NCBI RefSeq assembly: GCF_002836515.1
Contig: NZ_PJBC01000008.1
Coordinates: 1-64,000, forward strand
DNA length: 64,000 bases
From: Pseudomonas sp. Choline-02u-1
GTDB lineage: Bacteria > Pseudomonadota > Gammaproteobacteria > Pseudomonadales > Pseudomonadaceae
Reading direction: 5' to 3'
In this document: positions 29,774 through 37,683 of the stretch, in pieces
Layout of the letters: the number at the start of each line of letters is the position of its first letter
Numbering within the stretch: position 1 is the stretch's first letter
Position numbers and translations under genes: made by a program
The notes under the pieces: generated by a model
Database searches by the model: none
Told to the model about the DNA's origin: nothing
The model's input: only the letters and a program-made list of their open reading frames with translations

Positions 29774-30175
29774 ATGCGCAGATCCAGCCGAGGTTTTACC
29801 CTGATCGAGATCATGATCGTCATCGCGATTATCGGGATCATCCTCACCATCAGCATCCCCAGCTACAACGAATACGTGAAGAAGGGCCGTCGCGCCGAAG
29901 TGGTCTCGCTGCTCTCGGAGCAGGCGCAGACCCTTGAGCGTTTCTACACCCGTAACAATGCCTACACCGGCGTTACTGGACTGAGCACGGGCAATGATTT
30001 CTACACCATCACCCCAACGCTGACGGACCAGACCTTTGTGCTCACCGCGACGCGTAAAACCGGCTCGGCGATGGCGACCGACAAGTGCGGGGATTTCACC
30101 CTGACCAATACCGGCGTGCGAAGCATGAACAACGCGATCGCCGGAGTGACCGCCAAGGATTGCTGGGGCCGCTGA
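29774..30175 (+). CDS. pilE: Type IV pilus minor pilin PilE
   Basis: The 133-residue prepilin begins MRRSSRG then FTLIEIMIVIAIIGIILTI, with Glu5. The body has SIPSYNEYVKKGRRAEVVSLL and a C-terminal disulfide candidate (DKCGDF and KDCWG), typical of PilE. It lies 15 bases after pilY1. I see no separate pilY2 between them. Confidence 0.88.
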   Translation: MRRSSRGFTLIEIMIVIAIIGIILTISIPSYNEYVKKGRRAEVVSLLSEQAQTLERFYTRNNAYTGVTGLSTGNDFYTITPTLTDQTFVLTATRKTGSAMATDKCGDFTLTNTGVRSMNNAIAGVTAKDCWGR

Positions 30176-30232
30176 CGCATTCTTTTTCGGGTGCCCTTTG
30201 CGCCCACTGTCTTTTTTACGGTTGGATCAAAC

Positions 30233-31333
30233 ATGACCAGGCAACAGCAAGTGGTTATTGTCGGTGGCGGAGTGATTGGCCTGCTCACCGCCTACAATCT
30301 TGCCTCCGAAATGCGCAGCGTAGTGCTGCTGGATCGCTCGAATGTTGGCCAGGAATCGTCCTGGGCTGGTGGCGGTATCGTGTCGCCGTTGTACCCGTGG
30401 CGCTACAGCCCGGCAGTCACCGCACTGGCGCATTGGTCGCAGGATTTTTATCCACAGCTCGGCGAGCGCTTGTTTGCCGACACGGGGGTTGATCCTGAGG
30501 TGCACACCACTGGCCTGTATTGGCTGGATCTGGACGATGAAGCCGCAGCCCTGGCCTGGGCCGAGCGGGAAAATCGGCCGCTGCGGGCTGTGGATATCTC
30601 GGCGGCACATGACGCGGTGCCGGTGCTCGGCAGCGGTTTCAGTCGTGCGATCTACATGGCCGATGTCGCCAATGTGCGCAATCCACGGCTGGTCAAATCG
30701 CTGAAAGCCGCTTTGCTGGCGCTGCCCAATGTCACGATTCATGAGCAATGCGAAGTTGCAGGCTTCGTCCGCGAGGGCGAGCGCGTGGTCGGCGTGCAGA
30801 CTCCGACGGGCATGATCAACGGCGACCAGATTGTGCTGACGGCGGGAGCGTGGAGCGGTGATCTGCTCAAGACGCTGAACCTGTCGCTGCCGGTCGAGCC
30901 GGTCAAAGGCCAGATGATTCTTTACAAGTGCGCGGCTGATTTCCTGCCGAGCATGGTGCTGGCCAAGGGGCGTTATGCGATCCCGCGTCGCGACGGTCAC
31001 ATTTTGATCGGCAGCACGCTGGAGCACGAAGGTTACGACAAGACCCCGACCGACATAGCGCTGCAAAGCCTCAAGGCCTCGGCGATCGAATTGTTGCCGG
31101 CGCTGGCGGATGCCGAAGTGGTCGGGCACTGGGCGGGGCTGCGGCCGGGGTCGCCGGAAGGGGTTCCCTTTATTGGCCGGGTGCCGGGATTAGAAGGGTT
31201 GTGGCTGAATTGCGGACATTACCGCAATGGGCTGGTGTTGGCGCCGGCGTCGTGTCAGTTGTTTGCCGATGTGATGTTGGGTCGTTCGCCAATTATTGAT
31301 CCGAAGCCGTATGCACCTGAGGGCCGCATCTAA
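30233..31333 (+). CDS. thiO: Glycine oxidase ThiO (FAD-dependent)
   Basis: The 366-residue flavoprotein oxidises glycine to the imine used for the thiazole part of thiamine. The FAD-binding GxGxxG is at the N-terminus (VVIVGGGVIGLLTAYNLA), followed by SSWAGGGIVSPLYPW. The C-terminal GLRPGSPEGVPFIGRVPG and NCGHYRNGLVLAP are DAO-family signatures. I use the ATG at 30233. Its neighbours are pilE and pilR, the position I recall for PA4548 in P. aeruginosa. Confidence 0.93.
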   Translation: MTRQQQVVIVGGGVIGLLTAYNLASEMRSVVLLDRSNVGQESSWAGGGIVSPLYPWRYSPAVTALAHWSQDFYPQLGERLFADTGVDPEVHTTGLYWLDLDDEAAALAWAERENRPLRAVDISAAHDAVPVLGSGFSRAIYMADVANVRNPRLVKSLKAALLALPNVTIHEQCEVAGFVREGERVVGVQTPTGMINGDQIVLTAGAWSGDLLKTLNLSLPVEPVKGQMILYKCAADFLPSMVLAKGRYAIPRRDGHILIGSTLEHEGYDKTPTDIALQSLKASAIELLPALADAEVVGHWAGLRPGSPEGVPFIGRVPGLEGLWLNCGHYRNGLVLAPASCQLFADVMLGRSPIIDPKPYAPEGRI

Positions 31334-31341
31334 AGCAAGAC

Positions 31342-31417
31342 CAAAAGATCGCAGCCTTCGGCAGCTCCTACATTGAAATGCGTACCCGTAGGGGCTGCCG
31401 AAGGCTGCGATCTTTTG
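31342..31417. repeat. Inverted repeat, 'GATCGCAGCC' family, between thiO and pilR
   Basis: The left arm caaaagatcgcagccttcgg plus cagctcctac and its right-hand reverse complement differ at one base over 30. They lie between two convergent genes and could act as a bidirectional terminator. Confidence 0.92.
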
Positions 31418-31421
31418 CGAT

Positions 31422-32768
31422 CTAATCCAGGCCCAATTTCTTCAGCCGATAGCGCATCGAACGAAACGAAAGGCTCAACCGCTGCGCCGCCGCTGTGCGG
31501 TTCCAGCGGGTTTCCTCCAGCGCCTGCAAAATCAGTTTGCGTTCGACGCTCTCCAGATAATCCTCGAGATTGTCGATCTGCGTCAGATCGGCCAATGCGC
31601 CATCCGCCGAGCAATTGCCCTCGCTCAAACGCAGATCCTGCGCCTCGATCATGCGGTTTTCGCACAAGGTGTGCGCACGTTCGAGAACGTTCTCCAGCTC
31701 GCGCACATTGCCGGGAAAGCGATAGTTCTTCAGCGCCTCCAGCGCCTGCGGATGCAGGCGTGCTTCGGGTTGTCCGGTGTCTTTGGCCAGACGCTTGAGC
31801 ACGTGCATGGCGAGCGCTTCGATGTCATCGCGGCGTTCGCGCAGGGAAGGCACGCGCAATTCGATGACGTTGAGCCGGTAATACAGATCCTGGCGGAATC
31901 GCTCTGCCGCGACTTCTGCCTCAAGATCTTTATGAGTGGCGCAAAGGATGCGCACGTCGACGACCGTCTCCTGCTGCCCGCCGACGCTGCGCACGGCTTT
32001 TTCCTGAATTGCCCGCAGTAGTTTCACCTGCATCGACAGTGGCAGATCGGCAACTTCATCGAGAAACAGAGTGCCGCCATGGGCCGCCTGGAACAGCCCC
32101 GGCTTGTCCTCGACGGCACCGGTGAAACTGCCTTTGCGGTGACCGAAGAATTCGCTTTCCATCAGCTCCGACGGAATCGCCCCGCAGTTCACCGGCATAA
32201 ATGGCTGGCCAGCTCGCGGGCCCTGTTCATGGATCAAACGGGCGACCAGCTCCTTGCCACTGCCGGATTCACCGCTGATGTACACCGGCGCCTGACTGCG
32301 CGCGAGCTTGTCGATCTGCTTGCGCAGATTGGCCATCGGCGGCGAGTCGCCTAGCAGCCGTCGTTCGATTGCCGTACCCAGGCCACCCGCTGTCGGCATG
32401 CGCAGGGCCGAACTGACCAACTCGCGTAGACGCGGCAGTTCCACCGGTTTGGTGAGGAAATCGAACGCCCCGGCTTTCAGCGCACTGATGGCCGTTTCCA
32501 GGTTTCCGTATGCGGTGATCATCGCCACTGGCAGATGCGGATCGCGTTGCTGGATGTGTTGCACCAGATCCAGCCCGGTGCCGTCGGGCAGGCGCATGTC
32601 GGTCAGGCACAGGTCAAAGTCCTCGCGCTGTAACAGCGCCTGGGCCTCGCCCAGATTGCGTGCGCTGAAGGTCTCGAGTTTCATCCGTCCCAGGGTGATT
32701 TCCAGGAGCTCGCGGATATCCGGTTCGTCGTCGACGATAAGAATTTTTTGCCGTGGGCTTGTATTCAA
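31422..32768 (-). CDS. pilR: Type IV pilus response regulator PilR (sigma-54 activator)
   Basis: The 448-residue NtrC-type activator has a receiver domain with Asp57 (LCLTDMRLPDG) and a sigma-54-interacting AAA+ domain. The latter shows Walker A GESGSGKE and GSFTGA, a variant of the GAFTGA loop. A Fis-type helix-turn-helix at the end (RTAAAQRLSLSFRSMRYRLKKLG) binds DNA. It activates pilA with RpoN. The most plausible start is a TTG at 32768 that overlaps the pilS stop by four bases (TTGA); a further upstream frame extends into pilS. Confidence 0.94.
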   Translation of the reverse strand: MNTSPRQKILIVDDEPDIRELLEITLGRMKLETFSARNLGEAQALLQREDFDLCLTDMRLPDGTGLDLVQHIQQRDPHLPVAMITAYGNLETAISALKAGAFDFLTKPVELPRLRELVSSALRMPTAGGLGTAIERRLLGDSPPMANLRKQIDKLARSQAPVYISGESGSGKELVARLIHEQGPRAGQPFMPVNCGAIPSELMESEFFGHRKGSFTGAVEDKPGLFQAAHGGTLFLDEVADLPLSMQVKLLRAIQEKAVRSVGGQQETVVDVRILCATHKDLEAEVAAERFRQDLYYRLNVIELRVPSLRERRDDIEALAMHVLKRLAKDTGQPEARLHPQALEALKNYRFPGNVRELENVLERAHTLCENRMIEAQDLRLSEGNCSADGALADLTQIDNLEDYLESVERKLILQALEETRWNRTAAAQRLSLSFRSMRYRLKKLGLD

Positions 32769-34354
32769 CTTTGTTTCCGTCCGTGAGCAAAGGTGATGCG
32801 AAAGCAGCCGCCGCCTTGGCGTGATTTGAAGTCTAGGCGTGCCTGGTTGCTTTCGCACAGCTCACGGGACAGATAAAGGCCAAGACCGGTGCCCTGGCTG
32901 CTGGTGGTGAAGAACGGTTCAAAGAGATGCGCCTGTTCATCGGCCGACACGCCGGAACCGTTGTCCTGCACTTCGAGCACTGCCAATTGGCTGTCGGGGT
33001 CGACGAACAGGGCCAGCCAGACTTCGGCCAGTTCGTGCAGTTGGGCACTGTGCCGCCAGGCGTTGCGTATCAGGTTGTCGAGAATCTGCCGCAGCTGGTT
33101 GGGATCCATCAGTGTGGTGAAGTCTCCGGAATTGATCCGCAGATGAATATGCTGGCGCTCGGTGGCCTGCTCGCGGGTTTCGGCGACGAAGTTTTCCAGC
33201 CACGGCTTGAGATCCAGCCGTTGCGGTGCGCTTTGCTGGCGGCGGGACAGTTGCAGGACGTTTTCGATGACTCGATTCATGCGCTGGGAGTGGTCTTGAA
33301 TAATCTGCGTCAGACGCCGATCTGCCATATCGAGTTCCTCGGACTCGGCCAGCAGCTGCGCGGCATGACTGATCGCGCCCAGTGGATTGCGAATTTCGTG
33401 AGAGATGCCGGCGGTCAAACGCCCGAGGGCAGCGAGTTTGAGTTGCTGCGCCTGTTGGGTGATTTGCGCCAGATCTTCGAGAAACACCAGCGTCTGCTGG
33501 TTCGGGCTCTGCTCAAGAGCGATGAAGCTAGGCTGCAATTCCAGGCCAATGTCGGGGATCTTCAGGCTCTGCGGGCGCAAGGTCGGGTTGTTGCGCCACA
33601 TTTGCAGGCGATCGACCAGCGCGGGGGAATACTCGTCGATCAAATGTCCTTGCAGGTGGCTATGGCCGAGGAGGCTCTGCGCACTGTGATTGGCCAGTTG
33701 CACCCGGCGTTGTTCGTCCAGCACCAGAATGCCGGTGCGCATGCGTTGCAGGATCAGCGCATTGAGCGCTTCCAGGCCGACTACTTCGCTGGCGCGTTGT
33801 TCGGCCAGGGTTTCGCTGACCTCCAATCGGCGAATCAGCCCCTGCACCAACAATGAGGCGGCGAAGCACAGCGCGCCGAGGGTGCCGGCTTGCAGGTAGG
33901 CGTTGGCGCTGAGGGGCTGGCTGAGACCCAGCAGAAAGCTCAGGCCGACAATGCCAATCGCCGCGATGGCGGCAATCAGCAGGCCGATGCGCCTGCGCAG
34001 CAACGTGTTGCTGATCGCCACCGAGACGACCAGCAAGTTGCCCAGCGCACTGACGACGCCGCCGGCCGCGTAGAACAGGCCGCACAACAGCAGCACATCG
34101 ACGAGGGCCAGGCCGAACAGTTGCGCCGGGCGGCGGGTGCTTTCGAGGAACACCACCAACAGCATGTTGATGATCAGGTAAAGCCAACTGCCGCCGCGCA
34201 GCAGATCGTCGTTGGCCGACGTCAGCAGGCGGTTGTCCATGTTGCTGGAGATCAGCAGCACCAGGGTGATGCCGACACTCAATCGGTACAGGTGATAAAG
34301 GCGCAGCAGACGCTGAGCCTGTTTCTGGTCGGCTTGGGCGGCCTCAGCGACCAC
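32765..34354 (-). CDS. pilS: Type IV pilus sensor histidine kinase PilS
   Basis: The 529-residue kinase has six N-terminal membrane helices (about residues 20-185), a PAS-like region (GILVLDEQRRVQLANHSAQSLLG), the phosphorylated histidine in GISHEIRNPLG and the ATPase boxes NLIRNAWRH, VQDNGSGVSA and GTGLGLYLSRELCE. In P. aeruginosa PilS senses pilin in the membrane. The start is a GTG at 34354 inside the end of the PP0621 gene, an 11-base overlap. The pilR start overlaps its stop, so all three genes are coupled. Confidence 0.95.
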   Translation of the reverse strand: MVAEAAQADQKQAQRLLRLYHLYRLSVGITLVLLISSNMDNRLLTSANDDLLRGGSWLYLIINMLLVVFLESTRRPAQLFGLALVDVLLLCGLFYAAGGVVSALGNLLVVSVAISNTLLRRRIGLLIAAIAAIGIVGLSFLLGLSQPLSANAYLQAGTLGALCFAASLLVQGLIRRLEVSETLAEQRASEVVGLEALNALILQRMRTGILVLDEQRRVQLANHSAQSLLGHSHLQGHLIDEYSPALVDRLQMWRNNPTLRPQSLKIPDIGLELQPSFIALEQSPNQQTLVFLEDLAQITQQAQQLKLAALGRLTAGISHEIRNPLGAISHAAQLLAESEELDMADRRLTQIIQDHSQRMNRVIENVLQLSRRQQSAPQRLDLKPWLENFVAETREQATERQHIHLRINSGDFTTLMDPNQLRQILDNLIRNAWRHSAQLHELAEVWLALFVDPDSQLAVLEVQDNGSGVSADEQAHLFEPFFTTSSQGTGLGLYLSRELCESNQARLDFKSRQGGGCFRITFAHGRKQS

Positions 34355-34577
34355 TGGCGCCCGGGCCTTGCTCGAGATGAGCCTGGCTGCAATACCATTG
34401 TTGCTGGTTGCCCAGCGCGCGGTCGCGCGGCAAATGCACGCCGCAGTGGGCGCAGCGCACCATCGGCGGGGCGTCCTGTTCGCGCGGCGTTTGAGTGGAC
34501 GAGGCGGGGGCCTTGAATTTGCGCCAGAGCCAGATGGCGGCGAAGATCAGGGCAATCCAGAACAATAAACGAAGCAT
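34344..34577 (-). CDS. PP0621-family small membrane protein with a metal-binding Cys motif
   Basis: The 77-residue protein has one N-terminal membrane helix (LLFWIALIFAAIWLW), a short linker, and a soluble part with MVRCAHCGVHLPRD and WYCSQAHLEQ. The C-x2-C and C-x3-H spacing suggests a treble-clef zinc site. Topology would put the motif in the cytosol or periplasm depending on orientation. Its end overlaps pilS by 11 bases and it is probably the first gene of the pilS-pilR transcript. The family has no assigned function. Confidence 0.85.
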   Translation of the reverse strand: MLRLLFWIALIFAAIWLWRKFKAPASSTQTPREQDAPPMVRCAHCGVHLPRDRALGNQQQWYCSQAHLEQGPGASGR

Positions 34578-34657
34578 GATGAGCGGCTTTTCGACTGATG
34601 ATCCGGCAGTTTAGCCAAGGACCGGATCAGCGCCCAGCCAATTAAAGCGCGGCAATA

Positions 34658-34690
34658 AAAAAGGGAGATCCGCAGATCTCCCTTTGTTGT
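34658..34690 (-). terminator. Terminator after bamD
   Basis: aaagggagatc and gatctcccttt pair perfectly around cgca, with a T-run (tttttta) on the minus-strand side. Confidence 0.8.
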
Positions 34691-34703
34691 TCAACCGATG
34701 TGA

Positions 34704-35720
34704 TCAGTCGAACACGCCGAAGGTCATGTAGCTGAACCACGAGCGATCGGTGTCGCTGGATTCCGGCTCTGGCTCTTCGATCACGTCGCCATTCTCGTCT
34801 TTAGGCTTGAGCTCGTTCGGGATCGCATCTTTCGCTTCCTGGAACTGCTTCTGCACGTCCTGGTTGGCGCGGGTTTCGCCCGGCGGCAGCGGTGGACGCG
34901 ATTCGATCAGGCCCAAAGTCGCCTTGCTCAGGAACGAACGGTTGTCGGCTTCGGCCACGCGTGGCACGAACTGGCCGTCCTGCAGACTCGAGTGGTCCGG
35001 GTAGTTGAGCTTGAGGGTTTCCAGGCTGGTGGCCGCCAGATCGTCGAGGTGCAGACGCTGGTAGGCTTCGGTCATCACCGCCAGGCCGTCGCCGACCGAT
35101 GGGGTTTCCTGGAAGTTCTCCACCACGTATTTGCCACGGTTGGCAGCGGCTACATAAGCCTGACGGGTCAGGTAGTAGTCAGCGACGTGGATTTCGTAGG
35201 CGGCCAGCAGGTTGCGCAGGTAGATCATGCGCTGCTTGGCGTCCGGCGCGTAGCGGCTGTTCGGGTAGCGGCTGGTCAGTTGCGCGAACTCGTTGTACGA
35301 GTCACGGGCGGCGCCCGGGTCGCGCTTGGTCATGTCCAGCGGCAGGAAGCGCGCCAGCAGGCCGACGTCCTGGTCGAACGAGGTCAGACCCTTGAGGTAG
35401 TAGGCGTAATCCACGTTCGGATGCTGCGGATGCAAACGAATGAAACGCTCGGCGGCGGACTTTGCAGCTTCCGGCTCGGCGTTCTTGTAGTTGGCGTAGA
35501 TCAACTCCAGCTGAGCCTGATCGGCGTAGCGACCGAACGGATAACGCGATTCCAGGGCCTTCAGCTTGGCTGTGGCGCTGGTGTAGCTGTTGTTGTCCAG
35601 ATCAGTCTGAGCCTGCTGATACAGCTCGGCTTCGCTGAGGTTTTCGTCTACGACTTCCTTCGATGAGCAAGCAGCGGTCAATGCGAGGATGGCGATCAGC
35701 AGCAGGTGTTTCACTTGCAT
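34704..35720 (-). CDS. bamD: Outer membrane protein assembly factor BamD
   Basis: The 338-residue lipoprotein is part of the BAM complex that inserts outer-membrane barrels. A lipobox (ALTAAC) is at residues 14-19, then five TPR-like repeats: [53 protein letters not shown] and later ones. The start is the ATG at 35720 ([12 protein letters not shown]); an upstream in-frame stretch is not translated, since it overlaps the divergent rluD start. It is about 340 residues, longer than the 245 of E. coli, owing to a C-terminal extension usual in Pseudomonas. Confidence 0.96.
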   Translation of the reverse strand: MQVKHLLLIAILALTAACSSKEVVDENLSEAELYQQAQTDLDNNSYTSATAKLKALESRYPFGRYADQAQLELIYANYKNAEPEAAKSAAERFIRLHPQHPNVDYAYYLKGLTSFDQDVGLLARFLPLDMTKRDPGAARDSYNEFAQLTSRYPNSRYAPDAKQRMIYLRNLLAAYEIHVADYYLTRQAYVAAANRGKYVVENFQETPSVGDGLAVMTEAYQRLHLDDLAATSLETLKLNYPDHSSLQDGQFVPRVAEADNRSFLSKATLGLIESRPPLPPGETRANQDVQKQFQEAKDAIPNELKPKDENGDVIEEPEPESSDTDRSWFSYMTFGVFD

Positions 35721-35871
35721 GGCGGCTTGCGTCCCTATGACGGCCGCTGTCTTGGGCGGGGCCGTCCTGTTATGATGAGCGCCCCGTTGAAAAGCCTCGG
35801 GGCAAAAGACGCCGTATTTAACCACAAGCGCGCAGCCGAAACCAAAGGCTGTGCCGACGCCCAGTCCGAGC

Positions 35872-36834
35872 ATGTCCGATAAAATAGAACTTCGCGCAGA
35901 GGTGCCGTCCGAATTGGGCGGCCAACGCCTCGATCAAGTCGCCGCCCAACTCTTCGCTGAGCACTCGCGCTCGCGCCTTTCCGCCTGGATCAAAGAAGGT
36001 CGCCTGACTGTGGACGGGGCGGTGATCCGCCCGCGCGACATCGTGCATGGCGGTGCCATCCTTGAGCTGACTGCCGAGCAGGAAGCCCAGGGCGAGTGGA
36101 TCGCCCAGGACATCGAACTCGACATCGTCTATGAAGACGACGACATTCTGGTGATCAACAAGCCTGCGGGCCTGGTGGTGCACCCGGCTGCCGGTCACGC
36201 CGATGGCACGTTGCTCAATGCCTTGTTGCACCACGTGCCGGACATCATCAATGTTCCGCGTGCCGGCATCGTCCACCGTCTGGACAAGGACACCACCGGT
36301 CTGATGGTGGTGGCCAAGACCATTCAGGCGCAGACCAAACTGGTCGCGCAGTTGCAGAGCCGCAGTGTCAGCCGCATCTATGAATGCATCGTCATCGGTG
36401 TAGTCACGGCCGGCGGCAAGATCAACGCGCCGATCGGTCGTCATGGTCAGCAGCGCCAGCGCATGGCGGTGATGGAGGGCGGCAAGCCTGCCGTCAGCCA
36501 CTACCGCGTGCTCGAGCGCTTTCGTTCGCACACCCACGTGCGGGTGAAGCTTGAGACCGGGCGGACCCACCAGATCCGCGTGCACATGGCGCACATCAAC
36601 TTCCCGTTGGTCGGCGACCCGGCGTACGGCGGGCGTTTCCGCATTCCGCCAGCGGCGAACCCGACCATGGTCGAATCGCTCAAGCACTTCCCGCGTCAGG
36701 CCCTGCACGCGCGCTTCCTCGAACTCGATCACCCGACGAGCGGTGAGCGGATGAGCTGGGAATCGCCGCTGCCGGAAGATTTCGTCTGGCTGCTGACCCT
36801 GCTCAAGCAGGATCGCGAGGCCTTCGTCGGATGA
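35872..36834 (+). CDS. rluD: 23S rRNA pseudouridine synthase RluD
   Basis: The 320-residue enzyme makes pseudouridines in helix 69 of 23S rRNA. An S4-like RNA-binding domain is at the start ([15 protein letters not shown]). The catalytic motif [15 protein letters not shown] holds the essential aspartate, and [23 protein letters not shown] completes the family signature in two parts. The start [17 protein letters not shown] is at 35872. It diverges from bamD, as in other gammaproteobacteria, and its stop overlaps pgeF by ATGA. Confidence 0.96.
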   Translation: MSDKIELRAEVPSELGGQRLDQVAAQLFAEHSRSRLSAWIKEGRLTVDGAVIRPRDIVHGGAILELTAEQEAQGEWIAQDIELDIVYEDDDILVINKPAGLVVHPAAGHADGTLLNALLHHVPDIINVPRAGIVHRLDKDTTGLMVVAKTIQAQTKLVAQLQSRSVSRIYECIVIGVVTAGGKINAPIGRHGQQRQRMAVMEGGKPAVSHYRVLERFRSHTHVRVKLETGRTHQIRVHMAHINFPLVGDPAYGGRFRIPPAANPTMVESLKHFPRQALHARFLELDHPTSGERMSWESPLPEDFVWLLTLLKQDREAFVG

Positions 36835-37553
36835 ACTGGCTGACGCCGGACTGGCCTGCGCCGGCCAGCGTCAAGGCCTGTGTCACCACCCGCGAGGGTG
36901 GTGTCAGCGAGGCGCCATTCGACAGCCTGAATCTGGGCGATCATGTCGATGATCGTCCGCAGGCCGTCGCCGAGAACCGTCGGCGTCTGACTGATCACTT
37001 CTCCATACAGCCTGCCTGGTTGCAGCAAGTGCACGGGATCACCGTGGCGCAAGCTGATCCGGGCACCGTTGCGACTGCAGATGCCAGTTGGACAGACAAG
37101 CCCGGTATCGCCTGCACGGCCATGACCGCCGATTGCCTGCCGGCATTGTTCTGCAATCGCGCCGGCACTCGGGTGGCGGCAGCGCATGCCGGTTGGCGCG
37201 GGCTGGCGGCGGGTGTGCTTGAAGCCACCCTCGACAGCCTCGATGTTGCACCTGAGAACGTGCTGGTCTGGCTCGGCCCGGCCATCGGCCCGCAAGCCTT
37301 TGAAGTCGGCGCGGAAGTTCGCGACGTCTTCGTCAATCAGTTGCCGGAAGCGGCAACGGCTTTCGTGCCGAGCGACAACCCCGACAAGTTCATGGCCGAC
37401 ATCTATCAGCTGGCGCGCTTGCGTCTGGCCGAACGGGGTGTGACGGCGGTTTACGGCGGCGGTTTCTGCACCGTGACCGATCCGCGCTTCTTCTCCTATC
37501 GCCGTGCGTCGCGCACCGGTCGCTTTGCCTCCCTCGTTTGGCTCACCCGCTAG
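36831..37553 (+). CDS. pgeF: Peptidoglycan editing factor PgeF (YfiH, laccase-fold)
   Basis: The 240-residue cytosolic protein belongs to the YfiH/DUF152 family, once called polyphenol oxidase. Work on E. coli PgeF indicates it hydrolyses UDP-MurNAc-L-serine by-products. The metal-site motifs AAAHAGWRGLAAGV, TADCLPALF and QVHG are visible. Its start overlaps the rluD stop, so the two are translationally coupled, an arrangement conserved in E. coli. Confidence 0.93.
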   Translation: MNWLTPDWPAPASVKACVTTREGGVSEAPFDSLNLGDHVDDRPQAVAENRRRLTDHFSIQPAWLQQVHGITVAQADPGTVATADASWTDKPGIACTAMTADCLPALFCNRAGTRVAAAHAGWRGLAAGVLEATLDSLDVAPENVLVWLGPAIGPQAFEVGAEVRDVFVNQLPEAATAFVPSDNPDKFMADIYQLARLRLAERGVTAVYGGGFCTVTDPRFFSYRRASRTGRFASLVWLTR

Positions 37554-37582
37554 ACTCTCTGATCTGCATCAACCCTCCGACG

Positions 37583-37611
37583 CTTGAATCTTGCAGAATC
37601 GACCGCATCTA
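37583..37611 (+). promoter_or_regulatory. Sigma-32-type heat-shock promoter of clpB
   Basis: cttgaat (37583-37589), 13 bases, then ccgcatcta (37603-37611) fits the sigma-32 consensus CTTGAAA / CCCCATNTA with few mismatches. It lies about 80 bases before the clpB ATG. Confidence 0.75.
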
Positions 37612-37683
37612 TAGCGGTATCTGGCAGGTTTCTTTATTCAGGATGGTTTCTTAGGTCCGGCCTGCTCAAAAGGAAGGTGACCC

